Assembly: GCA_025964795.1 (NCBI GenBank)
Contig: JAOPYC010000090.1
Span: forward strand, 33,281-97,280
Length of the DNA stretch: 64,000 nucleotides
Direction: 5' to 3'
Source of the DNA: Marmoricola sp.
GTDB taxonomy: Bacteria > Actinomycetota > Actinomycetes > Propionibacteriales > Nocardioidaceae
Below the pieces are notes generated by a model. The model was not told the DNA's origin. It was given only the letters and a program-made list of their open reading frames with translations, and did no database searches. This document shows positions 8,433 through 16,887 of this stretch, one piece after another (within the stretch, counting starts at the first letter, position 1; each line of letters opens with the position of its first letter). Made by a program: the position numbers and the translations under genes.

Positions 8433-9251
8433 TCAGGCGGCGCCACAGGTCGGGCACCAGCGAGCTGATCGTCCTTGTGGCTCGATCACCGCCGTGACCG
8501 TCTCGCGAACGTCGTCCGCGTCGAACATCACCGGCTTCCAACCGAAGCGCAGGACCAAGTGGCCCTCACACAGGAAGGCGTTGTAGCGCTTCAGGTCACG
8601 GGCGAAGGCCACCGCGTCCGAGTGGAACTCGAAGGACTCGGCCTCGAGCACAATCTTCCTCCCCCGGTCCACGAGGTCGGCGCGGCCGATGTTCCCGACC
8701 CACACCTGTGGCTCGAAGCCCGCGCCGGCGATCTCGATGACGAAGGAGCGCGAACGACCGTTCCTGGGCAGTCTCGCGCAGGCGAGCAGGAGCTCTGTCT
8801 TGCTGACACCCTCGCGCAGGGCGGAGTCCACCACGGTCAAGGCCACGTCGAACGGGAGCAGCCGCACGCAGTCCAGGACGGTGCGGACCCTGGAGGTGGC
8901 GCTGGCCTTGAGCTCCTCCGGAGTGACCTCACCCCAGCGCAGGTCGACCCCGATGCGCCGGTCGGCGGTGACGTTGCGCCCACGTGGCACCAGGACCTGA
9001 GGTCGTTCGGGCGGCAGCTTCACCGGCCATCCCCAGTGGCGGGCCGCGGACAGCAGCGACAGGCATCCGGACAACCGGGTGGCTGCGGCCGCGTGGTCGG
9101 TGACGTCCGGGAGCGAGTAGAACCCGCGTCCTGACCTGACCAACCGGCCTGCCTTCACCGCTCGCCGGATCTCCCCTCGTGTCGCGACGACCCGAAGCAC
9201 CGAGTAGCGGGCGATCCCACCCGCCTCGAGCACCGCCTGCACCACGTCCAC
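8433..9251 (-). CDS. AbiEi-like winged-helix plus Vsr-like (DUF559-type) nuclease protein
   Basis: A 272-residue protein. Residues about 1-60 are a winged helix as in type IV antitoxin AbiEi-like proteins (ARYSVLRVVATRGEIRRAV, then GRGFYSLP). The C-terminal part, from about 190, resembles the very-short-patch-repair/DUF559 endonuclease fold: RADLVDRGRKIVLEAESFEF (catalytic Asp and Glu candidates), ARDLKRYNAFLCEGHLVLRF. The tail ends in a CPTCGAA zinc-like pair. No toxin partner is adjacent, so an antitoxin role is doubtful. The last codons contain one copy of a short repeat also found on both sides of the gene. Confidence 0.75.
   Translation of the reverse strand: MDVVQAVLEAGGIARYSVLRVVATRGEIRRAVKAGRLVRSGRGFYSLPDVTDHAAAATRLSGCLSLLSAARHWGWPVKLPPERPQVLVPRGRNVTADRRIGVDLRWGEVTPEELKASATSRVRTVLDCVRLLPFDVALTVVDSALREGVSKTELLLACARLPRNGRSRSFVIEIAGAGFEPQVWVGNIGRADLVDRGRKIVLEAESFEFHSDAVAFARDLKRYNAFLCEGHLVLRFGWKPVMFDADDVRETVTAVIEPQGRSARWCPTCGAA
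8461..8479. repeat. Short repeat copy B (inverted, inside gene 3' end)
   Basis: Reverse complement of 8397-8415, 19 of 19 bases. It encodes part of the protein's C terminus (PQGRSA). With copy A it could fold as a long stem after or across the gene end. Confidence 0.85.
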
Positions 9252-9308
9252 ACCGGCACTTCACCGGCTGTCGCCCGGGTCGGCAAACGGCTGTCCACAG
9301 CCCGGGTG

Positions 9309-9325
9309 ACACAAGGACGATCAGC
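9309..9325. repeat. Short repeat copy C (upstream of the nuclease gene)
   Basis: ACACAAGGACGATCAGC, identical over 17 nt and in the same orientation as copy A at 8396. It lies 58 bp upstream of the nuclease start. Confidence 0.85.
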
Positions 9326-9382
9326 GTCAGGGGTCGGCTCATGCGGTCACTCAAACAGGAACCGCTGAGCCATACTCCCCGC

Positions 9383-9688
9383 ATGAGCGAGATGGACTTC
9401 GAGTTCGAGGGCCCGATCATCGAGTGGCGCGGTCCGGCACCGTTCTACTTCCTGCGGATCCCGGAGGAGGAGAGCGCGGACATCAAGTTCGCCGCCAAGG
9501 GGATCGAGTACTGGGGCCAGGTCCCGGTGCTGGTCCGGATCAACGACGCCGAGTTCACGACTGCGCTCTTCCCGAAGGACGGCTGCTACCTGGTCCCGCT
9601 GAAGGTCGCGGCGCGCAAGGCCGCCGGCATCGACCTCGAGACCGACGGCGTGATCACCGCCGCCCTGAACGTCGCCGGCCGCCAGTAG
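9383..9688 (+). CDS. DUF1905 domain-containing protein
   Basis: A 101-residue beta-barrel protein of the DUF1905 family: FEFEGPIIEWRGPAPFYFL at the N terminus and GCYLVPLKVAARKAAGID later. These are small proteins without a known reaction, sometimes fused to YdeI-type domains. ATG at 9383, with a weak CATACT box 6 nt before it that would fit a leaderless transcript. Confidence 0.85.
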   Translation: MSEMDFEFEGPIIEWRGPAPFYFLRIPEEESADIKFAAKGIEYWGQVPVLVRINDAEFTTALFPKDGCYLVPLKVAARKAAGIDLETDGVITAALNVAGRQ

Positions 9689-9739
9689 GGCTCACGGGCG
9701 GAGTCGGCCAGGGTCACCTCGACCGCCCCGCAGGGCGGG

Positions 9740-10861
9740 TCATCCTCCGGGAAGCCGCGCCTCGACGGCCCACCCGCCCACCCCCGTCCGCCCCGCGGTG
9801 AGCTGGCCACCCAACGCCTGGATGCGCTCGCGCAGGCCGACCAGGCCGCGGCCGGTGCCGGCGAGCTGGGCATCGTGCCGGGGGACGCCGTCGTTCTCCA
9901 CGCGTACGGCGAGACCGCGGCCGCCCCCGTCGATGCTGATCACGATCCGCACCTCCGACCCGGGCGCGTAGCGCAGCGCGTTGGTCAGGCTCTCCTGCAC
10001 CACGCGGAAGGCGAGGTGCGCGACCGGCTCCGGGACCGCCTCGCGGTCACCCTCGAAGCGGCACGTGACCCGCAGGCCGCTGCGGCCCGCGCGGGTGACC
10101 ACCTCGTCGACGAGCGCGAGGTCCGGCCCCCCGGTCGCAGCGCTCTCCGTCCCGCTGAGCAGCTCGATCAGCCGCTCGAGGTCCTGGGTGCCCTGGCGCG
10201 CGGACTCCGAGATGGCCGCGAAAGCCTCCTTGGCGCGGGCCGGGTCGGCGTCGACCAGCCGCTGTCCCGCGGCGGCCTGGATCACCATCACGCTGATCGC
10301 GTGCCCGACGATGTCGTGCAGCTCGCTGGCGATGCGCGCTCGCTCGTGCCGCAGGGCGATCTCCCCGAACAGCTCCCGCTCCTCCTCGAGCTCCTGCGCC
10401 CGGAGCGCCAGCTGGTCGGCGGTCTCCCGGCGCAGTCGCAGCAACGTGCCCGCGACGTACGGCGGGACCGTGAACATGAGAGCTGCGACCCAGCTGTCCA
10501 CCTCGGCCAGGTAGTAGAACGGCACCAGGTAGGCCAGCCCGCACAGGGCCACCAACCAGGCGCCACGCCCCGACCAGCCGAGCGCCAGGACCGCGAAGCT
10601 GGCCGAGAACAGCGCCACCCCCACGTCGGGGAACCAGCCGCCACCCACGGCGAGCGCCGCGAGGATCAAGCCGAGCGCGGCCACGGACGCGGCGCGCGGC
10701 TGGGTCCTCCACCACACCAGCACGAGCCCACCGGCCAGGACCAGGAGGGAGAAGACGTTGCCGCGCAGCGTCGTCGGCCAGCCGTGCAGCGCGGTCGGCA
10801 GCGCCACCAGGAGCAGGACCCCCAGGACGATGCCCAGCTGCTCGAGCCGACGCACGGCCAC
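9740..10861 (-). CDS. Sensor histidine kinase (HisKA_3 type)
   Basis: A 373-residue membrane kinase. Residues 1-150 hold about five hydrophobic helices. A coiled linker (LRAQELEEERELFGEIAL) leads to the phospho-acceptor motif ELHDIVGHAIS, the N box VVQESLTNALRYA and the G box GTGRGLVGLRERI. All catalytic motifs of NarL-partner kinases are present. The GTG at 10861 starts 2 bp after the stop of the preceding degenerate kinase gene. The divergent regulator at 12740 is its likely partner. Confidence 0.88.
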   Translation of the reverse strand: MAVRRLEQLGIVLGVLLLVALPTALHGWPTTLRGNVFSLLVLAGGLVLVWWRTQPRAASVAALGLILAALAVGGGWFPDVGVALFSASFAVLALGWSGRGAWLVALCGLAYLVPFYYLAEVDSWVAALMFTVPPYVAGTLLRLRRETADQLALRAQELEEERELFGEIALRHERARIASELHDIVGHAISVMVIQAAAGQRLVDADPARAKEAFAAISESARQGTQDLERLIELLSGTESAATGGPDLALVDEVVTRAGRSGLRVTCRFEGDREAVPEPVAHLAFRVVQESLTNALRYAPGSEVRIVISIDGGGRGLAVRVENDGVPRHDAQLAGTGRGLVGLRERIQALGGQLTAGRTGVGGWAVEARLPGG

Positions 10862-10863
10862 GG

Positions 10864-12033
10864 CTAACCCAGCACGGGAAGCTGCGCGACGGCATTGGCG
10901 TGGCCCCGGCTCACCTTGACGTCCAGCGACCCGCCGAGGAACTTGGCGCGCTCCCTGGCCCGCGCCACCGCGGCCTTGACGTCGGCGGCCCGGTCGACCG
11001 GCCCGGTGACGCGGAGCTCGAGGGCGTCGTCGTCGAACCGCACGCCCACGTCGATCCGCGACTCCGGCTGGTCGGCGAGGACGTCCACCAGGTGCTCGAC
11101 GATGCGGTACGCCGAGAGCTCGACCGTCGCGGGCAACCCGCGCGGGTCGCCGGCCACCGTCAGCCGGGAGTCGGCGTGCGCGTGCCGGGCCAGCAGGGCG
11201 TCGAGGTGGGCCACGGTCGGCGCCGGCGCCAGCGCGACGTCCCCACCGCGCAGCAGTCCCACGAGCTCGCGCATGCCGTCGAGGGTCGCCCGGCTGTCGG
11301 TCTCGATCGACGCGAACAGCTCCCGCGCCTCGGCCGGCTCGAGGTCCTGCCCCGAGTCGGCAGCGGTCGTCAGCTGGCCGAGCCGCTCCTGGAGGAGCCC
11401 GTCGAGCTGCTGCGAGAGCCGGACCCGGTCGTCGGCGACCTCCAGGGCGACCCGCACGTCGCGCAGCTCCTGCAGCTCCGCGGTCCGCGCCCTGAGCTCC
11501 GCACTCATCGCGGTGCGGTGCCGGACCGCGCGGCCGATGCCGAACACGATCAGCACGATCGGCAGCGCGAGCACGACCGGCTCGAAGCCGGTGGTCGCGT
11601 CGACCACGAGGACGGCGCAGGTGAGCAGCACGCCCAGCCCCAGCGAGAGCCAGGCCCGGGCCCGATCGAGGGAGACCGCGCCCAGGTAGGCCAGCACGAA
11701 CGCGAGAGGCAGCCCGGCGCCGCACCTGGTCACCCAGCCGAAGAGCAGGTCGTGCGCCACCATCACGACCAGCGCGATCCCGGCGACCGTGATGACGCCC
11801 CGCCGCCACCACAGCACCGGGACCGTCGCCAGCACGAACACCGGGATCATCACCCACGAGCGGGACGACATCTCGTGGACCATGCTGCCCTCGGAGATGG
11901 CCGAGACCACGTCCGCGTCCGGTTGGAGGACGTTCTCGACCATCAGGAAGGCGCCCAGCGCGGTGAGGGCTCCCGCCAGCACCCAGTCGACGGGTCGGAT
12001 CCCCCGGAAGACCCTGCTGACGCCTTCACTCAT
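10864..12033 (-). CDS. Degenerate histidine-kinase-like membrane protein
   Basis: A 389-residue protein with about five transmembrane helices (residues 15-165), a coiled linker and a HisKA_3/HATPase-like C-terminal half. The phospho-acceptor box reads RLSQQLDGLLQERL, where an active kinase has RIARELHDVVAHSL, so the His is replaced by Asp. The N-box equivalent RIVEHLVDVLAD lacks the Asn. It should not autophosphorylate. Its membrane part matches the neighbouring 179-residue protein (both have the FGWVTRCG motif). It may regulate or scaffold the intact kinase downstream. Confidence 0.8.
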   Translation of the reverse strand: MSEGVSRVFRGIRPVDWVLAGALTALGAFLMVENVLQPDADVVSAISEGSMVHEMSSRSWVMIPVFVLATVPVLWWRRGVITVAGIALVVMVAHDLLFGWVTRCGAGLPLAFVLAYLGAVSLDRARAWLSLGLGVLLTCAVLVVDATTGFEPVVLALPIVLIVFGIGRAVRHRTAMSAELRARTAELQELRDVRVALEVADDRVRLSQQLDGLLQERLGQLTTAADSGQDLEPAEARELFASIETDSRATLDGMRELVGLLRGGDVALAPAPTVAHLDALLARHAHADSRLTVAGDPRGLPATVELSAYRIVEHLVDVLADQPESRIDVGVRFDDDALELRVTGPVDRAADVKAAVARARERAKFLGGSLDVKVSRGHANAVAQLPVLG

Positions 12034-12045
12034 GGCTCGACTCCC

Positions 12046-12585
12046 TCAGGCGGGAACGCGGTCGGTGTCCCGGGCAGGCACGTCGGCGTTCCTCTCCGCA
12101 CGAGTCTGCACGAAGAACCCGATGCCGTAGAAGACCAGCGCGAGGGGGACTCCGAGACCGAGAGCACCGAGGCCCCCGGTCGAGGAGTCCTTGACCAGGA
12201 TGACGACCTGCAGGGCGAGGACCCCGACGAGGCCGATCAGGTGGTTCTGCCGGCTGCCGGCGAAGCGGGCCACGGCGTACGCCATCGCGATCGAGAGCGG
12301 CAGCGCGAACCCGCAGCGGGTCACCCAGCCGAACATCGGGACGCTGGCGGCGATCACCACGAACGAGACGGCGATCGCGGCCAGGATGTTGCGGCGGCGC
12401 CAGAGGATGGGCAGGGCCGCGACGACGAAGACCGGGATCATCAGCCACGACTGGGAGTCGAGCTTGTGAGCGAGGTCGGCGTCCGCCCCCGCGTTGACGT
12501 TCTCGAAGCCGATCAGGGCGGCGAGGGCGACCATGACGGCCGTGAGCACGTAGTCGAGGGGCCGGATGCCCTTGAGGATGTCCAT
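12046..12585 (-). CDS. Stand-alone sensor-type membrane protein
   Basis: A 179-residue protein with about five hydrophobic segments and no kinase domain. It shares with the next protein the N-terminal I(R)PLDYVL/IRPVDWVL start, the SxSWLMIPVFVxA segment, an Arg triplet and FGWVTRCG. I infer a duplication of the kinase's membrane sensor domain. First gene of a three-gene minus-strand operon (12 bp to the next). ATG preceded by AAGGAAAG. Confidence 0.75.
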   Translation of the reverse strand: MDILKGIRPLDYVLTAVMVALAALIGFENVNAGADADLAHKLDSQSWLMIPVFVVAALPILWRRRNILAAIAVSFVVIAASVPMFGWVTRCGFALPLSIAMAYAVARFAGSRQNHLIGLVGVLALQVVILVKDSSTGGLGALGLGVPLALVFYGIGFFVQTRAERNADVPARDTDRVPA

Positions 12586-12727
12586 CTGCTTTCCTTCCGA
12601 TCCGGCGCCTGGTTGACCCCGTTGACCTCACGCTCCCAACGCGGCGGCGTAGTCCGCGTCGGCAGCGAGGACGATCCTCACGCCGCGCGTCATCCTCAAG
12701 GAGGACTCGCCCCCGCCCGGACGTGGG

Positions 12728-12733
12728 CACAAT
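12728..12733 (+). promoter_or_regulatory. Candidate -10 box of leaderless response regulator
   Basis: CACAAT lies 6 nt before the GTG at 12740 with no Shine-Dalgarno. This matches the leaderless spacing, with C in place of the first T. Confidence 0.4.
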
Positions 12734-12739
12734 GGACAC

Positions 12740-13396
12740 GTGATCAGGGTCCTCATCGCCGACGACCAGGAGCTCGTGCGCACCGGCTTCCGGGTGATCC
12801 TCGAGGCGGAGGGCGACATCGAGGTCGTCGCCGAGGCCGTCAACGGCGTCGAGGCGGTCCGGCAGGCGGCGCTGGTGAAGCCTCGGGTCGTGCTGATGGA
12901 CATCCGGATGCCGGAGCTCGACGGCCTGGCCGCGACGGAGCAGATCCTGCGGCAGGCGGACCCGCCGACGATCGTGGTGCTCACGACGTTCGACCAGAAC
13001 GAGTACATCTACCGCGCCCTGCGGGCCGGCGCTGCTGGCTTCCTGCTCAAGGACGCGCCCTCCTCGCGTCTCGTCGCCGCCGTCCGGGCCGCCGCGACGG
13101 GCGACTCGCTGATCGAGCCGTCGATCACCCAGCGCCTGGTCGAGCGGTTCGCCGAGCCGGTGGCGGTCGTCGGCGTCCCGGCCGAGCTCACGCAGCTCAC
13201 CGAGCGCGAGCTCGACGTCCTCCGCCTGATCACCCGCGGCCTCTCCAACGCCGAGATCGCCGCGGAGATGGTGGTCGCCGAGACGACCGTGAAGACCCAC
13301 GTCGCACGCATCCTCAGCAAGCTGGGCGTGCGGGACCGCGTCCAGGCCGTCGTGGTCGCCTACGAGACCGGCTTCGTCGGCCGCAGCGGCGTTTGA
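12740..13396 (+). CDS. NarL/FixJ-family response regulator
   Basis: A 218-residue regulator. The receiver domain (1-120) has the acidic pair ADDQE, the phospho-acceptor in VLMDIRMPELDG, the Thr of LTTFD and the Lys of FLLKDAP. The C-terminal LuxR helix-turn-helix runs from LTERELDVLRLI to TTVKTHVARILSKL. It lies divergent to the kinase operon, with about 150 bp between, so autoregulation of both sides is plausible. Its stop overlaps the TTG start of the EamA transporter gene. Confidence 0.92.
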   Translation: MIRVLIADDQELVRTGFRVILEAEGDIEVVAEAVNGVEAVRQAALVKPRVVLMDIRMPELDGLAATEQILRQADPPTIVVLTTFDQNEYIYRALRAGAAGFLLKDAPSSRLVAAVRAAATGDSLIEPSITQRLVERFAEPVAVVGVPAELTQLTERELDVLRLITRGLSNAEIAAEMVVAETTVKTHVARILSKLGVRDRVQAVVVAYETGFVGRSGV

Positions 13397-14250
13397 CCAC
13401 CACCGCCCCCGTCGGCCTCCCCGTCGTCGCCGCCGTCCTGCTCGCCGCGGTGCTGCACGCCGTGTGGAACGCGATGGCGCACGCCATCGACGACCAGCTG
13501 GTCGGCTTCGCGCTGATGGGCGTGGGCCTCACCGCTGGGTCGGTGGTGATCGTGCTGGTCTCGCCGCTGCCGGCGAGCGAGAGCTGGCCCTACCTCGCCG
13601 CCTCGGCGGTGCTGCACGTCGCCTACAACGCGCTGCTGATGTGGTGCTACCGCATCGGCGAGTTCGGCCAGGTCTACCCGTTGGCGAGGGGTACGTCGCC
13701 GTGGCTGGTCGCGATCGCCGGTGCGGTGTTCGCCGGCGAGCACCTCTCGTTGATCCGGGTCCTAGGCGTCGTCACCATCTCGGTCGGGCTGGCCAGCCTG
13801 GTCTTCGTCGGCGGGGTGCCCACCCGGGCCGCACGCCCGGCGATCGCGGCCGCCCTGCTGACCGGGGTGGCGATCGCGTCGTACACGACCTTCGACGGGC
13901 TGGGCGTCCGGCACGCGGGCTCGGTCGCCGGGTACGCCGGGTGGCTGTTCCTCCTGCAGGGACCGGTGCTGCCGCTGGTGGCACTGGGGCTCCGCCGCCG
14001 AGGGCTGTGGACGCAGCTGCGACCCCACCTGCTGACGGGGCTGACGGGCGGCGTGCTGTCGCTGGCCGCCTACGGGCTGGTGCTGTGGGCCCAGACCCGG
14101 GGCGCACTGGCCCCCGTCGCGGCGCTGCGGGAGACCAGCGTGATCGTCGGGGCCGTGATCGGGGCCGTGGTGTTCGGTGAGAAGTTCGGTCGCTGGCGGA
14201 TCGTCGCGACGGTCCTGGTCGCGGGTGGCGTCGTCCTCGTCACCCTGTGA
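13393..14250 (+). CDS. EamA/DMT family transporter
   Basis: A 285-residue protein with ten hydrophobic helices in two EamA halves (VWNAMAHAIDD in the first, VAGYAGWLFLLQGPVLPL in the second, and the terminal VVFGEKFGRWRIVATVLVAG). The TTG at 13393 overlaps the TGA of the regulator gene (TTGA), which implies translational coupling. Substrate unknown; DMT members move small metabolites. Its co-expression with a two-component regulator suggests export of, or response to, the sensed compound. Confidence 0.85.
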   Translation: MTTTAPVGLPVVAAVLLAAVLHAVWNAMAHAIDDQLVGFALMGVGLTAGSVVIVLVSPLPASESWPYLAASAVLHVAYNALLMWCYRIGEFGQVYPLARGTSPWLVAIAGAVFAGEHLSLIRVLGVVTISVGLASLVFVGGVPTRAARPAIAAALLTGVAIASYTTFDGLGVRHAGSVAGYAGWLFLLQGPVLPLVALGLRRRGLWTQLRPHLLTGLTGGVLSLAAYGLVLWAQTRGALAPVAALRETSVIVGAVIGAVVFGEKFGRWRIVATVLVAGGVVLVTL

Positions 14251-14301
14251 GCCTCGAGGTGGCAGGATCTGGTGGGACCGGGTTCTCGGACCGGAAGGAT
14301 G

Positions 14302-15051
14302 CTCATGCGCCACACCACCAGCGCGCTCGCCGCCCTCGTCGCCACCGTGTGGACCGACCCGGGCAAGGCACGGGCGGTCGACCGCCCGGCGCTGACCCGG
14401 CCCGCGCACCCGCAGCAGTGGCTGCGCGCGATGACGTCGGCGCAGAGCGGGGACCTGAGCGAGAGCAACCGCACCCAGACCCTGGCGCTCTACGGCGCCC
14501 CGGTGCTCGTCCTCGCCCGCTAGGGCGCGTGGAGCCAGGTCGTCGTACCCGACCAGCCGACGCCGCGCGACGCTCGCGGCTACCCCGGCTGGATCCCGAC
14601 CGTGCAGCTGACCCGCAACCCGTCGTACGGCGCGGCCACGGCGAAGCGCCCGTTCGCGCTCGTCGACCGCGGCATCGGCACCGGGCTCTTCTCCGGCAGG
14701 AAGCTGCGGCACCGGGTGCTCGCGCTGAGCCTGAACACCCGGCTGCCGGTGATGGGCCGGACGAGGAAGGCCATCCAGGTCCTCACCCCGGCCCACGGGC
14801 GCAAGTGGCTCCCGAAGGCGCGAGCGTCGGTCTACCGCAGCGAGGCGGCCATCACGCGGCCGACCGGGCGCGACCTCGTGCGCACGGCGAGGACGTTCCT
14901 GCGCCAGCCCTACGTGTGGGCGGGGCGTTCGGGCTTCGGCTTCGACTGCTCGGGCCTGACCGGGACCGTCTACCAGGTCCACGGGATCACCATCCCGCGC
15001 GACTCCGGGCTGACGGCTCAGATCGGCATGGCGATGAACGGTGACGAGTAG
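14302..15051 (+). pseudogene. NlpC/P60 (C40) peptidase pseudogene
   Basis: One continuous frame runs from ATG 14302 to 15051 but is broken by an in-frame TAG at 14521-14523, after ...ALYGAPVLVLAR. Downstream the frame resumes the SH3-like part (DQPTPRDARGYPGWIPTVQL) and the start of the peptidase domain (LRQPYVWAGRSGFGFDCSGL), whose Cys is present. The C terminus stops shortly after [12 protein letters not shown], before the catalytic His. So the gene has a nonsense codon and has lost its 3' end, which now overlaps the convergent aldo/keto reductase gene. An intact homologue would cleave peptidoglycan stem peptides. Confidence 0.75.
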
Positions 15052-15884
15052 TCACCGTCGCGGGCCAGCTCGTCCTCCGCCGCGTCCACGGAGGTGCGGT
15101 TGGCCTCCGCGTGGATCAGCATGCCCAGCAACCCGACGTCCCCGGCGGTCGGAAGACCGGTCACCTCGGGGTGGGACAGCACCCACGAGACCGCGGCGGT
15201 GATCCGGTCCTGGTCCGCGTAGGGCTCGTACCAGGTGGCGTGCGAGTGGTCGGAGCCCTCGGGCCAGTTGCGTCGAGACACCGCCTTGATCGTCATCAGG
15301 CCGGCGTCCTGGCGCCGGACCTCGTCGACCAGAGCCTGGTAGTCGGACCGGTAGGCCTCGTCGCGCCACAGCACGGGGTTGAGCGGCGTCAGCACGGTCG
15401 CGAACGGATGGCGGCGCAGCGCCTCGAGGTGGGTCGCCGGGGCCTGGTCACCGTGACCGGTGATGCCGATGGCTCCGACCAGGCCCTCCTCCTGGGCCCT
15501 GATCGCCGCCGACAGCGCCCCTTCGGGACGGGTTGCCGCGTCGAGCTCAGCGAGGTCGCCGATGGCGTGCAGCTGCAGGAGGTCGACGCGGTCGGTCTGC
15601 AGCCGGATCAGGGAGTCGTTGATCTGCCGCCAGGCCGGCTCCTCGTCCCGGAGGCCCGTCTTGGTGGCCAGGAAGATGCGGTCCCGGATCTGCGACATCC
15701 ACGGACCCAGCCGCAGCTCGGCCTCGCCGTAGTCGGCCGCGACGTCGAAGTGGTTGAGGTCCCCGTCGAGGGCCTCCTGGATCGAGCGGTCGGCGACGTC
15801 CTGCGTCACCTCGGCCAGGGCCGCGGCCCCGTAGATGAGGACCGAGCTCTGGTGCTCGAGGCGTCCGAGCCTGCGCTTCTCCAT
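15018..15884 (-). CDS. Aldo/keto reductase family protein
   Basis: A 288-residue (beta/alpha)8 protein. Family landmarks: [18 protein letters not shown] at the N terminus, [17 protein letters not shown] (catalytic Asp and Tyr), LATKTGLR (catalytic Lys) and [10 protein letters not shown] (His). The C terminus is shorter than in classical AKRs. It should be an NADPH-dependent carbonyl reductase; the substrate is unknown. The ATG at 15884 is chosen because the family begins exactly there. Confidence 0.82.
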   Translation of the reverse strand: MEKRRLGRLEHQSSVLIYGAAALAEVTQDVADRSIQEALDGDLNHFDVAADYGEAELRLGPWMSQIRDRIFLATKTGLRDEEPAWRQINDSLIRLQTDRVDLLQLHAIGDLAELDAATRPEGALSAAIRAQEEGLVGAIGITGHGDQAPATHLEALRRHPFATVLTPLNPVLWRDEAYRSDYQALVDEVRRQDAGLMTIKAVSRRNWPEGSDHSHATWYEPYADQDRITAAVSWVLSHPEVTGLPTAGDVGLLGMLIHAEANRTSVDAAEDELARDGDYSSPFIAMPI

Positions 15885-15964
15885 GCCGACCACTCTTGCC
15901 TCCGGCACCCGAGCAGGCAACCCCTGGCGCCACGATCGAGGAGGCCGGCTCGCCGGATCTTGAC

Positions 15965-15970
15965 TACCCT
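15965..15970 (+). promoter_or_regulatory. -10 element for leaderless DUF2200 gene
   Basis: TACCCT, then 7 nt, then the ATG at 15978; there is no Shine-Dalgarno. Confidence 0.5.
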
Positions 15971-15977
15971 CGGGCAG

Positions 15978-16319
15978 ATGAGCCGGATCTCCACCGTCAG
16001 CGTCGCGTCGGTCTACCCCCACTACCTGGCGAAGGTCGAGAAGAAGGGACGGACGCAGTCCGAGCTCGACGAGGTCATCGAGTGGCTGACGGGCTTCGAC
16101 GAGTCCGCGCTGCGGGCCCACCTGGCCGCGGGGACGACGTTCGAGGACTTCTTCGCCGAGGCGCGGCTCAACCCGTCGGTGTCGCTGATCACGGGCGTCG
16201 TCTGCGGGATCCGCGTGGAGGAGATCGAGGACCCCTTGATGCAGAAGATCCGTTACCTCGACAAGCTGGTCGACGAGCTGGCCAAGGGCAAGGCGATGGA
16301 GAAGGTCCTGAGGACCTAG
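15978..16319 (+). CDS. DUF2200 family protein
   Basis: A 113-residue protein that matches DUF2200: [19 protein letters not shown] near the N terminus, [14 protein letters not shown], and a C-terminal [19 protein letters not shown]. This family is small, cytosolic and widespread, with no known reaction. Its stop overlaps the stop of the convergent thioesterase gene. Confidence 0.88.
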   Translation: MSRISTVSVASVYPHYLAKVEKKGRTQSELDEVIEWLTGFDESALRAHLAAGTTFEDFFAEARLNPSVSLITGVVCGIRVEEIEDPLMQKIRYLDKLVDELAKGKAMEKVLRT

Positions 16320-16813
16320 CGCAGCTTCAACGCGCCCGAGAGGTGGGGCTCCCAGGGCAGCTCGTCCTGCGAGGCGATGTGCTCGTCCAGGGCTGCCGCG
16401 ACGTCCTCGGGCCACGGCGCCGTACGACGGGTCTCCATGTCGATGTGCAGGAGGATCTCCTCCATCACGAAGCTCAGCCGCTGGTTGGTGTCGTCGAGGA
16501 GGTAGACCAGCGCGTGCGCGGCCCGCTCCGAGCGACCGAGCAGCCGCACCCGCGAGGAGATCTCGGCCCCGGTGAGCAGCTCGGCCAGGTAGGTCAGATG
16601 GTGCTCGGCCGAGAAGCAGGCGTGGCCCCGGGCCGGCCAGTCCTGCGGGATCCCCAGCGCGACCAGCGACTCGTCGAGCCCCTCACTGGCGATGCCGGTG
16701 TAGTGCCGGACGTTGAGGTGCCCGTTGGCGTCCTCGAACGGCACCGGCACCGGTTGCACGGTGTAGGCAGGCAGGTCGACGAGCTGCTCGTACGTGGGGT
16801 GGGTTGGGCTCAC
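16316..16813 (-). CDS. Acyl-CoA thioesterase, 4HBT/hotdog fold
   Basis: A 165-residue single hotdog domain. The segment [19 protein letters not shown] matches the thioesterase signature (Asp near Asn-His-Leu-N). The helix that follows and the strand [19 protein letters not shown] are typical of FadM/YbgC-type enzymes that hydrolyse acyl-CoA thioesters. GTG start at 16813, with TAGCGT 8 nt upstream. Confidence 0.8.
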   Translation of the reverse strand: MSPTHPTYEQLVDLPAYTVQPVPVPFEDANGHLNVRHYTGIASEGLDESLVALGIPQDWPARGHACFSAEHHLTYLAELLTGAEISSRVRLLGRSERAAHALVYLLDDTNQRLSFVMEEILLHIDMETRRTAPWPEDVAAALDEHIASQDELPWEPHLSGALKLR

Positions 16814-16887
16814 GGACCGTGACGCTACCGGGTGCCGCCGGCGCGGCGGCCCGCGCGGGGGTGCCGATGGACGGTCCGTCCTGAGGG

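Noticed and set aside
8433..9251. Calling the AbiEi-like protein part of a complete toxin-antitoxin pair
   Set aside because: No AbiEii nucleotidyltransferase toxin gene is adjacent, and the C-terminal half is nuclease-like.
10862..11857. Upstream extension of the histidine kinase frame to 11857
   Set aside because: It overlaps the degenerate kinase gene in another frame and has low-complexity Arg/Gly/Ala content; the GTG at 10861 begins the real protein.
10900..13392. Long plus-strand open frame running through the kinase operon into the EamA gene
   Set aside because: Only the part from 13393 on encodes a recognisable protein; the rest is antisense to two kinase-type genes.
14521..14523. 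TAG as a recoded (pyrrolysine-type) codon in the NlpC/P60 gene
   Set aside because: The gene also lacks its catalytic His end, so decay is the simpler reading; no pylT-like tRNA was noticed.
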